From CAYWYR01 sp964462685 (lineage in GTDB: Bacteria; Bacteroidota; Ignavibacteria; Kapaibacteriales; UBA2268), in contig CAYWYR010000005.1 in the NCBI GenBank assembly GCA_964462685.1, forward strand, positions 62,001 to 126,000: 64,000 nucleotides of DNA. The letters are read 5' to 3'. The notes under the pieces are model-generated. The model was not told where the DNA came from and did no database searches. It was given only the letters and a program-made list of their open reading frames with translations. This document shows, piece by piece, positions 54,032 to 62,478 of the stretch. A program made the translations under genes and the position numbers. Position 1 is the first letter of the stretch, and each line of letters opens with the position of its first letter.

Positions 54032-54966
54032 TGAATAAATTCTATAGCTTCCAGCCAAAGGAAAAATCCACTGGCGAAGTACACCGATATCTTTTGGGTG
54101 GGGTAACTCCCCGCCCGATAGCTTTCGTATCAACCCAAAGCATGGATGGAATAGACAATCTAGCCCCTTATTCATTTTTTAACGCATTTGGTGCAAATCC
54201 GCCTATTATCGCCTTCTCTCCAGCACGTAGGGGCAGAGATAACACAACAAAAGATACCTATCATAACCTTTTGGATACTAAAGAATGTGTGGTACATATC
54301 GTAAGCCATTCCATAGTGCACCAAATGAATCTTGCTTCCTGCGAATACGGCGAGGATGTGGATGAGTTTGTGAAAGCTGGATTCACCAAGATCAAATCAG
54401 ATATAGTAAAGCCGATGAGGGCCGCCGAATCACATTTTCACATGGAGTGTGTACTCAACCAGATGATAGAGCTTGGCGGAAAAGCGGGAAGCGGTAATCT
54501 TGCCATTTGCGAGGTTATGAAGTTTCACGTATCCGAAGATATCATAGAAAATGATACGGTTTCCCCTGATTTACTGGACGCTATGGGACGAAACGGTGCT
54601 AATTTCTACACTCGCGCTAGCGGCGAGGCACTTATCCAGATCGATAAACCTAACCGAGACAACGGAATAGGCTTTGATAATCTACCCGATGAGATAAAAA
54701 ACAGTCGGTTCTTAACCGGAAATGAGCTCGGTAGGCTTGCCATGGTAAGCCGAAAGCCTACTATAAAAGAATCAAAGGAACGCCTGAATATATTATTGGA
54801 AGAAACCGCAGGCAATTATAATTACAGTGATGATATACGCGAGCTTCTAAGCCCGCCCAGCAAACACTTGACGGATAAAGAGCTGTTCTTCCAGCTTATT
54901 AAAAAATGTATCGATCACGGTGATGTTTTAACAGCATGGGATTTGATTGTTGTACAGGACAGTTAG
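54031..54966 (+). CDS. Flavin reductase family (FMN-binding split barrel) protein
   Basis: The 311-residue protein has an N-terminal FMN-binding split barrel: LLGGVTPRPIAFVSTQS, NLAPYSFFNAFGANPPIIAFSPARRG, KECVVHIVSHSI and HMECVLNQMIEL. The last 120 residues are an additional helical extension. Proteins of this size are often found beside FAH or homogentisate dioxygenase genes and reduce flavins or flavin-like substrates. The FAH gene is coupled upstream. No oxygenase is adjacent. Confidence 0.85.
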   Translation: MNKFYSFQPKEKSTGEVHRYLLGGVTPRPIAFVSTQSMDGIDNLAPYSFFNAFGANPPIIAFSPARRGRDNTTKDTYHNLLDTKECVVHIVSHSIVHQMNLASCEYGEDVDEFVKAGFTKIKSDIVKPMRAAESHFHMECVLNQMIELGGKAGSGNLAICEVMKFHVSEDIIENDTVSPDLLDAMGRNGANFYTRASGEALIQIDKPNRDNGIGFDNLPDEIKNSRFLTGNELGRLAMVSRKPTIKESKERLNILLEETAGNYNYSDDIRELLSPPSKHLTDKELFFQLIKKCIDHGDVLTAWDLIVVQDS

Positions 54967-54969
54967 ATA

Positions 54970-55009
54970 TAAAAAAAGCCCTGGCTAAGTATTTAGGCGG
55001 GGCTTTTTT
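54970..55009. terminator. Bidirectional intrinsic terminator
   Basis: Arms AGCCCTGGCTAA (54977-54988) and TTAGGCGGGGCT (54993-55004) with one mismatch and one wobble pair are flanked by A7 and T6. Lies between convergent genes. Confidence 0.92.
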
Positions 55010-55046
55010 ATAATATTTCTGAACGCTGATTAATCCTGTATGCTAT

Positions 55047-55544
55047 TTAAGGATAGAACCTAAATCCCAGAGCGCCTGTAGGCTGGAACAAATTAACTGG
55101 GACAACACCAGCATCTAGGCCAAGCTCCAAAAAGAACTCTACTGATGTATTTCTCGGCACGAAGTTGATCCCCATCATTCCTCTTGCACCTATACCCAGA
55201 TCATCAACATTGTCTTTGTCTCTTTTTCTGTCAAAGAGATCATTACCATCCCCAAAACCTAGGAATCCGCCGGCTCCAGCATATAAATGTATAATATTGC
55301 TATTGAAAGCATCAAAGTACCACTGATAATCAGCACCGATTTTTGCATCACCGAAATATGAGTTACCGGCATAAACATGCAGATTCTCATTGGGTGCGAC
55401 AACAAAAGCAAGAGATATACCAGTTGGCTCGCCAAGCACCAGCCCAAAACCGAAATCTCGGTTCATTGGTGAGTGGGAGTAGGCATTGCTGATACTTATA
55501 ATTACTATTATGATCAAAGAAACTATTTTAGTCCTAAAGCCCAT
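55047..55544 (-). CDS. Small secreted beta-barrel protein, unknown
   Basis: ATG 55544 (MGFRTKIVSL) is preferred to a TTG three codons upstream because AAGGA is then properly spaced. The signal peptide is MGFRTKIVSLIIIVIISISNAYS. The mature part (FGFGLVLGEPTGISLAFVVAP, YAGNSYFGDAKIGADYQWYFD, LYAGAGGFLGFGDG) has glycine/aromatic strands and ends FGFRFYP-like (ALGFRFYP). It resembles DUF3996 outer-surface barrels. Located beside flagellin genes on the same strand; no motility link is shown. Confidence 0.65.
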   Translation of the reverse strand: MGFRTKIVSLIIIVIISISNAYSHSPMNRDFGFGLVLGEPTGISLAFVVAPNENLHVYAGNSYFGDAKIGADYQWYFDAFNSNIIHLYAGAGGFLGFGDGNDLFDRKRDKDNVDDLGIGARGMMGINFVPRNTSVEFFLELGLDAGVVPVNLFQPTGALGFRFYP

Positions 55545-55616
55545 TATATCCAATCCTTGTTATTACATTAAATGATAAAATCATAACGTTATAGAATTGA
55601 TAATATTGAATTTAAT

Positions 55617-55652
55617 AATAAAAAAGCCATATAGTAAGAAACTATATGGCTT
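55617..55652 (-). terminator. Intrinsic terminator of first flagellin gene
   Basis: On the minus strand, AAGCCATATAGT/ACTATATGGCTT arms with an AAGAA-type 5-nt loop are followed by T-rich sequence. It lies 32 bp past the flagellin stop. Confidence 0.9.
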
Positions 55653-55683
55653 GTAATCTAAGTAATTATCAGCTTAGCCCTTA

Positions 55684-56619
55684 TTAACCCTGTAGCAGTT
55701 GGAGGAATGCGTTAGGATTTTGATTTGACTGTGCTAAAGATGTAAGAGATGTCTGCTGAAGGAACTGATTTTTGATAAGGTTCATTTGTTCCAATGCGAC
55801 ATCTGCGTCCTCTATCCGGCTTATGGCAGCATTATAGTTAACTACAGATCCTTGAAGTATATCTTGCTGAGAAGTTAGCCTATTTGATATACCACCCATG
55901 TAAGATGCTGTTTTGGTGATATTGTCAATTGCGTCGGCTAGTGAACCGAGAGTAGTACCGATGACGCTGTCATCGAAAATTCCCAGATCACTGGCATTGA
56001 CTTCGTTCAAGTCCCTAAGATTCAGATTGGTAACTCCGGCAAAATTATCGATACGCATGGTATTGATATTGAAATCATTGCTTTCAACGTTGAAATCCTC
56101 ATTGCTGTTCTGGAGATCTACGGTAATTGTCAATAGATCGTTTAGGGCGTTTGAACCAACATAGAAATTAGCTTTATATTCACCGTCGAGTATCTGTCTT
56201 CCGCCAAAAACGGTAGAATCTGCAACAGTCTGTATCTGTTCAACCATTCTGAAAGCAGCTTTCGCCAATGCGACTTTCTCGGATGTACCTAAGGCTCCTG
56301 AAGATGCTGTCGCGGTCTGCTCTCGTATCATGATTACAAGATCTTGGATATTATCCAGAGCGTCCATGCCGATATTGGTAACATTGAGCGCTTCACCTAC
56401 AGTTTTCATAGCAGCTTTTAAGATACCGTTCCTGGCTTCAAGAGAGCGAGATGTGATATATCCCGCCACATCATCAGATGCGTTGTTTATCCTGAGACCA
56501 GTTGATAGCCTAAGCTGATTTGTCGATATCGCTCTGTTCGCTATTTCAAGCTGGTTATAAGCGTTTTGAGCGCTTATATTAGTTCTTATTCTGGCGTTAC
56601 CGCCTGTTGCAAATGCCAT
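55684..56619 (-). CDS. fliC: Flagellin (downstream copy)
   Basis: A 311-residue flagellin containing the D0/D1 helices and little of a variable domain. The N-terminal QLRLSTGLRINNASDDVAGY and C-terminal SRIEDADVALEQMN/IKNQFLQQTSLTSLAQSNQNP are diagnostic. The filament is expected to be thin or simple. It is a paralogue of the flagellin gene at 56771-57706, which has the same length. A GGAG ribosome binding site overlaps a CsrA-like GGA motif 7 nt before ATG. Positioned first in the pair by terminator, transcribed last. Confidence 0.96.
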   Translation of the reverse strand: MAFATGGNARIRTNISAQNAYNQLEIANRAISTNQLRLSTGLRINNASDDVAGYITSRSLEARNGILKAAMKTVGEALNVTNIGMDALDNIQDLVIMIREQTATASSGALGTSEKVALAKAAFRMVEQIQTVADSTVFGGRQILDGEYKANFYVGSNALNDLLTITVDLQNSNEDFNVESNDFNINTMRIDNFAGVTNLNLRDLNEVNASDLGIFDDSVIGTTLGSLADAIDNITKTASYMGGISNRLTSQQDILQGSVVNYNAAISRIEDADVALEQMNLIKNQFLQQTSLTSLAQSNQNPNAFLQLLQG

Positions 56620-56622
56620 GAC

Positions 56623-56642
56623 AAGACTCCTTATCAGTCCTA
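56623..56642 (-). promoter_or_regulatory. CsrA-like sites in leader of downstream flagellin
   Basis: On the minus strand, two GGA motifs occur 10 nt apart (AUAGGACU with GGA at 56640-56638; AAGGAGU at 56630-56628). The second overlaps the Shine-Dalgarno. A short GACT/AGTC stem (56625-56639) could expose AGG in its loop. CsrA dimers typically bridge two such sites. Confidence 0.55.
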
Positions 56643-56748
56643 TTCATAAGCCGAGATGCTTTTATTATGTTATTAGGATAATAAAATCGGCTAGTTTAAT
56701 ACTTCTATATTCGTTCGCCTGATATATTACAGGCCAGTATCTTATATA

Positions 56749-56765
56749 TAGCCAGCTATTGGCTA
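56749..56765 (-). other. Hairpin after upstream flagellin gene
   Basis: Perfect TAGCCA/TGGCTA arms with a 5-nt loop lie 5 bp after the flagellin stop. A second hairpin GCCTG/CAGGC (56717-56734) follows. Neither has a strong T-run, so partial termination or transcript processing is possible. Confidence 0.45.
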
Positions 56766-56770
56766 CCGTG

Positions 56771-57706
56771 TTAACCCTGTAGTAGCTGCAAGAACTGCTG
56801 CGGGTTGGCATTGGCCTGAGCCAGTGACGTCAGCGATGCGTTCTGTAGGAATTGTGACTTAACTAGGGAGAGTTGCTCGAGTGCCACATCGGCATCTTCA
56901 ATTCTCGATATCGCAGTGTTGTAGTTTACAACCTGGCTGTTAAGTATAGTTTCCTGAGAGTTTAGCCTGTTGACTATACCACCTATGTAAGCGTTCACTT
57001 TTGTTACGTTCTCTATTGCGTCCGCTAGAGAGGAAAGTGTGTTTCCGATATTCTCTTTAGAGAAGATACCCAGGTCATCTGCCGATACGGCGTTGAAGCC
57101 TCGCATATCTAGATTGGTTATACCGCCGAAGCTGCCAATATTCATAGAGTTGACGTCGAAGTTACGGCTATCGACATTGAAGTCAACATTGCCTGGGGTA
57201 AGATCGACATCTAATGTCAACAGATCATTCACCGCATTGGAACCCACTATAAATTCAGCTGAGAATGTACCGTCAATTAGCTGTCGGCCTGCAAATACCG
57301 TGGAATCAACCACTGTCTGTATCTGCTCTACCATTCGGCCGGCCGCTTTTGCGAGTGCGACTTTTTCAGCCGTACCCTGAGCGCCTGAAGCTGCTGTGGC
57401 AGTAGAGTTTTTGATATCATTGATAAGAGTCGCGATGTTTTCAAGCGAGTCCATTATGATATAAGTAGTGTTTTGGGCGTCGCCCACGGCTTTTAAGGCC
57501 GCTTTAAGTGAACCGTTTCTAGCCTGCAAAGCACGAGAAGTAATATAACCCGCTACGTCATCGGCAGCGTTGTTTATTCTCTTACCTGTAGAAAGCCTTA
57601 GTTGCCTTAATGATATATCTTTATTCGACATATCAAGTGCGTTATAGGCGTTCTCAGCCGCTATATTGGTCCGTATCCTTGCGTTTCCACCAACTGCAAA
57701 CGGCAT
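56771..57706 (-). CDS. fliC: Flagellin (upstream copy)
   Basis: A second 311-residue flagellin, similar to its neighbour but diverged throughout. It has QLRLSTGKRINNAADDVAGY near the N-terminus and SRIEDADVALEQLSLVKSQFLQNASLTSLAQANANP near the C-terminus. The 3' flank (about 150 bp) separates it from the second copy, which may share its transcript. Its leader has a consensus-like CsrA hairpin over the Shine-Dalgarno sequence. The 490-bp upstream gap is the likely promoter region. Confidence 0.96.
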   Translation of the reverse strand: MPFAVGGNARIRTNIAAENAYNALDMSNKDISLRQLRLSTGKRINNAADDVAGYITSRALQARNGSLKAALKAVGDAQNTTYIIMDSLENIATLINDIKNSTATAASGAQGTAEKVALAKAAGRMVEQIQTVVDSTVFAGRQLIDGTFSAEFIVGSNAVNDLLTLDVDLTPGNVDFNVDSRNFDVNSMNIGSFGGITNLDMRGFNAVSADDLGIFSKENIGNTLSSLADAIENVTKVNAYIGGIVNRLNSQETILNSQVVNYNTAISRIEDADVALEQLSLVKSQFLQNASLTSLAQANANPQQFLQLLQG

Positions 57707-58198
57707 AGGTCACCTCCATGTGAAATACTTAGATTATTATTTACATCCTGTAGAATAATCGACGGCATGTAGCCGCTGAAGTAGATACTTCAATAGCTGT
57801 GCCAATATCGGTTATTATATCGGTCGGTGCATTTTGTATCGGGATTTCCGAAATCGTTTTTCACCTACATCCGTTAAGATGTAAAGGTTGTGCCAATATT
57901 AATGGTTTTGCTAACCAATATCAGCCAAGCCCTTTGCTGATAAGGCATCATAGGTAGTAGAGGTAATACTGGCCCATAGCGATCAATAAATCGCCACTGG
58001 TGGAATACAGACATATTGGCTATATATAGTCAGAAAAAATAAGCCATTTGTCTCGTGATTTTACTTTTATATTAATTATAGATCGGTGAAATAAATCACA
58101 GCAAATGAACAACACTTATAGGTTTATCGTTATCATGCATATAAAATAAGCCATATATCACCTAAAAAAAGATATATGTCATTATTAACCATTTTATA
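57707..58198 (-). other. Long leader/promoter region of flagellin operon
   Basis: About 490 bp with no open reading frame of note. It holds the motif GTGCCAATAT twice (57799-57808, 57890-57899), plus CCAATAT (57915) and ATATTGGC (58013-58020). CCGATA-like motifs on the minus strand (near 57810-57825) could be -10 elements for sigma28, but no convincing -35 is seen. No tRNA or classic RNA element recognised. Confidence 0.45.
57710..57723 (-). promoter_or_regulatory. CsrA-binding hairpin at flagellin ribosome binding site
   Basis: The minus strand reads UCAC-AUGGAG-GUGA: a 4-bp stem with a hexaloop presenting GGA, the classic CsrA target, immediately overlapping the Shine-Dalgarno GGAGGU and 4-11 nt before the AUG. 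Confidence 0.7.
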
Positions 58199-58222
58199 GT
58201 GGTCGGAAAATATAAAGGTAAA

Positions 58223-58648
58223 ATGAACAAAAGTAAATTATATGACCTCCTTGCTGTTATCGCAAGGGCCATTATCGGGATAGTATTTATTTTTGCGGCT
58301 GTAGGCAAGATTCATGAACCTATGGCATTCTTGGTTGAGATCCACAATTATGATATGCTACCCGGATTTATCGAACGCATTGCTGCCTTATGGCTTCCCT
58401 GGATTGAGTTACTTGCCGGTATAATGCTGCTTGTCGGTTATAGGTTAAAGGCTAATGCCGCTTTAATAGGTATAATGCTTACCATATTTACTATAGGTGT
58501 GGCTATGGCATGGGGCAGGGGACTTGATATCAACTGCGGGTGTTTCGGTGATGCAGTACAGCAGAAAGTAGGTTTGGCTAAAATCCTTGAGAACACTGCT
58601 ATGATCCTCGGCTCTCTCTTTCTCTTTTGGCGTGGGGATAGGAAATAA
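58223..58648 (+). CDS. MauE/DoxX-type redox-associated membrane protein
   Basis: ATG 58223 (MNKSKLYDLL) preceded by AAGG is preferred to a GTG at 58199. The 141-residue protein has four transmembrane helices. Family features are ARAIIGIVFIFAAVGKI, WLPWIELLAGIMLLVGYR and the cysteine motif NCGCFGDAV near residue 110. MauE/DoxX proteins often support disulfide or peroxide chemistry in the membrane. Substrate not known. Confidence 0.85.
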   Translation: MNKSKLYDLLAVIARAIIGIVFIFAAVGKIHEPMAFLVEIHNYDMLPGFIERIAALWLPWIELLAGIMLLVGYRLKANAALIGIMLTIFTIGVAMAWGRGLDINCGCFGDAVQQKVGLAKILENTAMILGSLFLFWRGDRK

Positions 58649-58680
58649 AATCTGTTTCAGACTAAACTCTGTTATGACAC

Positions 58681-59007
58681 CTATACATCATATAATCGAG
58701 CGAAATTTACCATTTCCTTTATCAAAGGCTTAGCGTTTAGGCCTTTTTCTGTAATAGAGTATTCTACTCTTGGCGGTACTTCACCATGGTTCCTCCTTGA
58801 AGCCAAACCGCTGGTAACTAATGTTTTCAGTTCCTGTATAAGCATCTTTTCGCTGATATCTGGAATAAGGTTCTTCAGATTGGAGAATCTAATAGGGTGG
58901 TTATCCGCTAGCTGCTGTAATATGATCAGTTTCCACTTTCCGCCCACAAGTTCAAGTGTAGTTCTTATCGGGCATCTTGGTGTTATTCTTATTTTATCGT
59001 CATCCAT
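58681..59007 (-). CDS. HxlR-type redox-sensing repressor
   Basis: The 108-residue protein has a winged-helix domain and the family start ITPRCPIRTTLELVGGKWKLIILQQL. Cys near 10 aligns with the redox-sensing cysteine of HypR/YodB-type repressors. A further family motif is VEYSITEKGLNAKPLI. It is transcribed away from the NAD(P)-binding protein gene at 59098, typical of such repressors and their targets. A palindrome lies in the shared region just before its start. Confidence 0.93.
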   Translation of the reverse strand: MDDDKIRITPRCPIRTTLELVGGKWKLIILQQLADNHPIRFSNLKNLIPDISEKMLIQELKTLVTSGLASRRNHGEVPPRVEYSITEKGLNAKPLIKEMVNFARLYDV

Positions 59008-59010
59008 ACT

Positions 59011-59026
59011 TACTAAAAGGTTAGTA
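59011..59026. promoter_or_regulatory. Candidate HxlR operator
   Basis: A perfect TACTAA-AAGG-TTAGTA palindrome lies 4 bp upstream of the HxlR start codon and in the divergent gene's promoter region. YodB/CatR-type HxlR repressors bind TACT/AGTA inverted repeats. Confidence 0.6.
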
Positions 59027-59097
59027 CTATATAAATTGTTATGCTCTCCAAATATAGATAAGTTTGATATAAATACTACAACAATTGAGGTAATAAT

Positions 59098-59730
59098 ATG
59101 ACTATATCATTATTCGGCGGTACAGGACAAACCGGCAGTATCTTTTTAAAGAAGGCTTTGGACAAAGGGTATAAGGTAAAAGCTTTAGTAAGAGATTCAA
59201 GTAAAGTCAACATCAATGATGAAAAACTACAGATTATCCAAGGGGATATATTGAACCAAACTGATGTTGATAAAGCAGTTCAGGGTGCCGATATGGTAAT
59301 TAGTCTTTTCGGTCATGTAAAAGGATCTCCGGAATGGCTACAGACAAATGGTACAAAGAATATAATTGCCGCAATGAAACAAAACGGTATAAGTAAGATT
59401 GTTTCTCTTTCTGGTGGCGGGCTGCCTTTTCCGGAAAAAGATGAACCGAAATTCCCAGACAAGATGATCAGGATTATAATGAAGCTAGCAGTTCCTAAAG
59501 TTCTCAATGATGCAATCGAACATCATAAGGTATTAAAGGATAGTGAGTTAGATTGGATTATAGTACGCGGGCCTAGGCTCACCAATGACAAACCAAATAA
59601 CTCCTACAGGGTAGGGTGGGTAGGCGTGAACTCAAGTACGAAAATCCCGAGAGCTGATCTTGCGGACTTCCTTATTACCCAGATAGAGTCGGATGAGTTT
59701 GTTCGCCAAATGCCTTTTGTAAGTTCTTAG
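59098..59730 (+). CDS. NAD(P)-binding NmrA/SDR-like oxidoreductase
   Basis: The 210-residue protein has an N-terminal Rossmann motif SLFGGTGQTGSIFLKKAL and the extended-SDR/NmrA pattern: VKALVRDSSKV, GDILNQTDVDKAV, MVISLFGHVKG, and GISKIVSLSGGG. The catalytic YxxxK motif is not evident, which is common in NmrA-like or quinone-reductase-like (QOR2) members. It lies divergent to the HxlR gene and is likely its target. Confidence 0.88.
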   Translation: MTISLFGGTGQTGSIFLKKALDKGYKVKALVRDSSKVNINDEKLQIIQGDILNQTDVDKAVQGADMVISLFGHVKGSPEWLQTNGTKNIIAAMKQNGISKIVSLSGGGLPFPEKDEPKFPDKMIRIIMKLAVPKVLNDAIEHHKVLKDSELDWIIVRGPRLTNDKPNNSYRVGWVGVNSSTKIPRADLADFLITQIESDEFVRQMPFVSS

Positions 59731-59895
59731 TTGTCAAGTAAAAATAAATTGGGTTTGTTAATTGGTTAGTTTATTTTGCCTTCTTATGACTACTATATTT
59801 GCTATCAATTAACTTAGAAATAATTAAGGTTTGTTCGCTCACAAACGAATATTTGAATCTGTAAACTCTTCTAAGTGTACCTAAGGCTATCCCAA

Positions 59896-60309
59896 ATGAC
59901 TATAATAAATACAGAATACAAAGGCGATCTGCAGTGTGAGGTTGAACATGAATCCTCTGGAACCAAGTTCCTTACGGACGCGCCACTGGATAATAAAGGG
60001 CTTGCCCGAAATATCTCACCTACGGATTTACTGGTTGCTTCGCTTAGCTCGTGCGTACTCACGATAATGGCTATCCGTACAGCTGATTTAGATACCGATT
60101 TGTCAGGTGCTAAAATTATAGCTACTAAGGAAATGAAAGCCGAACCTAGAAGGCATATTTCGCAAGTGACTATGACTATCAATTTCTCAAAAGATTATTC
60201 CGATAAGGAAAAGGCAATATTCAATGCTGTTGTGAAAAGTTGTCCGGTAGCCAGTTCGCTTGGGGATATGGTCGAGGTAACGTATAAGCTAAATTACCCT
60301 TCTGCCTAG
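59896..60309 (+). CDS. OsmC family organic hydroperoxide/redox protein
   Basis: ATG 59896 is preferred to the GTG at 59875, and the 137-residue protein matches the family length. Two Cys are placed as in OsmC/Ohr: ASLSSCVLTIMAIRTADL near 60 and VKSCPVASSLGDMVEV near 120. OsmC and Ohr reduce organic hydroperoxides. Part of a small redox-gene cluster but not in an operon with neighbours. Confidence 0.92.
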   Translation: MTIINTEYKGDLQCEVEHESSGTKFLTDAPLDNKGLARNISPTDLLVASLSSCVLTIMAIRTADLDTDLSGAKIIATKEMKAEPRRHISQVTMTINFSKDYSDKEKAIFNAVVKSCPVASSLGDMVEVTYKLNYPSA

Positions 60310-60359
60310 TAGCCGTAATACCACTATCATAAATACCATTCAATTCCGATTACAGAGAT

Positions 60360-61145
60360 ATGAAAAACGATAGTAATGAATACGGATACGATCCCGACCC
60401 GCTCAACGAAAAAATTATAGATGATCTCGGTGTTGATGTCAGCCGCTATAGAAGTGAAGAGCTTTTCCTCACCTTGTCAGAGATGATAGTATTCTATGAG
60501 TATATCGGTACATGGGTTCTGCCTGCCGTTCTGGTTGCTTTCGGTATGTATATAACAGGTTTTTTCGTAATAGATATCGAATCGTGGGAGTATCTTATTT
60601 ATGGTGTATTCGGTTTACCCTTATCGGTGATCTTAGGTTTGATAATAGGTCTGTTCCTGCTTACTATCAAGCTCAAACATGATATAGGCACGATCACCAC
60701 TCAATCGCTCGGTATTATGGCGAATATGATCCGCGACGCTGATAAAGTAAAAAAAGAGAACCCCGGGCGATCTCAAAAAGAAATATTCAATATCCTTTTC
60801 GAAGGGGTTATGATGGTAGTGATGCTGCCCACAACAATCGCTGTGATGCGGGAAAAAATACCTTTAGGTTTCCGATTGTTTGATTCCACCGTAGTAAAGA
60901 GTTTTAGGATTATATCTAAGAAAGTGAATTTCAAGAAATTCGATAAAGCCAGTAAAAGCTCAGGTATTGTTCAAAGTGATCCCGATTCCTTAGCCGCGAA
61001 GTTCGGATCAATGCTGCCGAAAGCTGAGCAAAAAATAATGAGTACCGTAGGTGCCGCTATTAATATAGCGCGTATCCCGCTGCTAACAGGCATAACGCTT
61101 CTATCGCTTATTGCTACCGCACTGATCTATCTTATTGATAAATAG
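60360..61145 (+). CDS. Hypothetical three-helix membrane protein
   Basis: The 261-residue protein has two adjacent transmembrane helices (about 60-110: WVLPAVLVAFGMYITGFFV, YGVFGLPLSVILGLIIGLFLL) and a C-terminal helix (LLTGITLLSLIATALIYLI). The central cytoplasmic part has a basic amphipathic region. I recognise no family. It converges on the DUF971 gene with a 6-bp gap. Confidence 0.65.
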   Translation: MKNDSNEYGYDPDPLNEKIIDDLGVDVSRYRSEELFLTLSEMIVFYEYIGTWVLPAVLVAFGMYITGFFVIDIESWEYLIYGVFGLPLSVILGLIIGLFLLTIKLKHDIGTITTQSLGIMANMIRDADKVKKENPGRSQKEIFNILFEGVMMVVMLPTTIAVMREKIPLGFRLFDSTVVKSFRIISKKVNFKKFDKASKSSGIVQSDPDSLAAKFGSMLPKAEQKIMSTVGAAINIARIPLLTGITLLSLIATALIYLIDK

Positions 61146-61151
61146 GTTTTA

Positions 61152-61541
61152 TTATAGAACGTCCAGCCTGATTTTTTTGCTTTCGTTCTGCTCTTTTGCT
61201 TTCGCCTCGGCTAACTTTTCAGGGGTATCCAGATTATTGTTCTCGAAAATATCACGGAAGTAATCCCAAGTATATATCCCTGTATCATGGCCATTGCCCC
61301 ATGTAGCCTGAACCGCGTAATTGCCAACTGGGTTGAGTTCTTTCAGTTCAAACGCACCGGGTTCGTTCTTTACAGGTTTTGGCCGAGAAAAAATCTTATC
61401 CCCAACGGATTCTCCCGTGCAGTGAGCGCATTTACAGGCCTTGCGGAAATCCTGGGTTGTAACTTGTGCTTCTAACCCGTCGCCCCATTTGGCAAAAAGT
61501 ATCATTGGGCTGGGTCGTTTGATTTCAATAGGTGGGTTCAT
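61152..61541 (-). CDS. DUF971 domain protein
   Basis: The 129-residue protein is a stand-alone DUF971 (gamma-butyrobetaine hydroxylase N-terminal-like) domain. Hallmarks are ILFAKWGDGLEAQV, FRKACKCAHCTGE with a CxxC pair, VGNYAVQATWGNGHDTGIYTWDYFRDIF. Such domains bind metal and may aid iron-sulfur cluster biology, as in fusions with Mrp/ApbC. It stands alone. Confidence 0.92.
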   Translation of the reverse strand: MNPPIEIKRPSPMILFAKWGDGLEAQVTTQDFRKACKCAHCTGESVGDKIFSRPKPVKNEPGAFELKELNPVGNYAVQATWGNGHDTGIYTWDYFRDIFENNNLDTPEKLAEAKAKEQNESKKIRLDVL

Positions 61542-61604
61542 TACTATAAACTTTAAAGTTTTGATATCAGTTAAATATATAAACGTTGCATGCTGGATGC
61601 TTGT

Positions 61605-61931
61605 TTATATTAATGAACTGATATCACGTTTTTTATAGATAAATCTGCTTGCCATTCGCTCGCTAATTACAACCAGTAAAGCTAAAAAGCTAAAGATCGA
61701 GATAGTAAGAATATCTATTTTATAATCGAACAATGTATAAACGCCATCAGCCGGAGAAAAATGAATAACAACCCCAGAAATAGCCGCAACAAGCAGACAG
61801 ATAGGGGGTAGCATTAGCAATAATTTAGTCCGCTTTTTTTTGGTATCAATCGCTTTGATATCAATATTTATATCAGGTGATCTGGTTTCTATCCCTGATT
61901 TTATCAAGCTATCTAATTTTTCATTATCCAT
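61605..61931 (-). CDS. Small two-helix membrane protein, putative anti-sigma factor
   Basis: The 108-residue protein has a hydrophilic N-terminus with DSLIKSGIETRSPDI, then two transmembrane helices (LLLMLPPICLLVAAISGVV, ILTISIFSFLALLVVI). Its start overlaps the sigma factor stop by 8 bp. Position and topology fit a membrane anti-sigma factor, though the zinc HxxxCxxC motif of ZAS proteins is absent. Confidence 0.6.
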   Translation of the reverse strand: MDNEKLDSLIKSGIETRSPDINIDIKAIDTKKKRTKLLLMLPPICLLVAAISGVVIHFSPADGVYTLFDYKIDILTISIFSFLALLVVISERMASRFIYKKRDISSLI

Positions 61932-62475
61932 ATATTATATCCTCTATTTCACCTTCATACTTTTTAGATATATCGGTTTTCAGTTTTTTTCTAGCGCGTG
62001 AAAGTCGCATCTTTAAGCTGCTTTCAGAATCGCCTAATATCATTGATATTTCAGATAGCTTCAACTGCTCTAAATAGAACAATGTTACCACCGCTCTGTC
62101 TTTCTCCGGTAGAGAGCTTATTGACTTTCTAACAAGACGGCTAATTTCATCATCGCTTTGATAGTTGGGTGATATAGGCTTATCACTAAATACCGATTTA
62201 AACAATCTAAATCTTTTCGAACGCCTTATCTCATCCAGACATTTATTATACGCTATACGGTAGAGCCATGTTTTCAAACCAGAACGGCCATCAAACCCAT
62301 TAATATTCTTATACACTTTAATAAATGTTTTCTGCACGACATCATCATGATGGCTATTTTCTGATAACATACTAACGCAAAGAGAATGAACCATATCTTT
62401 GTATGATCTTACAAGATAGTCAAAGGCAGACTGGTTGCCGCACTTAACCTGTTCTATTATCTGGCTTTCTTCCAA
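61924..62475 (-). CDS. ECF-type RNA polymerase sigma factor
   Basis: The 183-residue sigma70-family ECF factor has region 2 (FDYLVRSYKDMVHSLCVSML, DVVQKTFIKVYKNINGF, LKTWLYRIAYNKCLDEIRR) and region 4 (LPEKDRAVVTLFYLEQLKLSEISMIL, SSLKMRLSRARKKL). Its 3' end overlaps the putative anti-sigma gene. A DUF6249-like membrane protein gene lies 3 bp upstream, so the three form an operon. Confidence 0.94.
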   Translation of the reverse strand: MEESQIIEQVKCGNQSAFDYLVRSYKDMVHSLCVSMLSENSHHDDVVQKTFIKVYKNINGFDGRSGLKTWLYRIAYNKCLDEIRRSKRFRLFKSVFSDKPISPNYQSDDEISRLVRKSISSLPEKDRAVVTLFYLEQLKLSEISMILGDSESSLKMRLSRARKKLKTDISKKYEGEIEDIIYG

Positions 62476-62478
62476 TGA

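Noticed and set aside
55684..57706. Recent duplication or assembly artefact of flagellin
   Set aside because: The two copies differ at many residues in all domains and have different leaders, so they are diverged paralogues.
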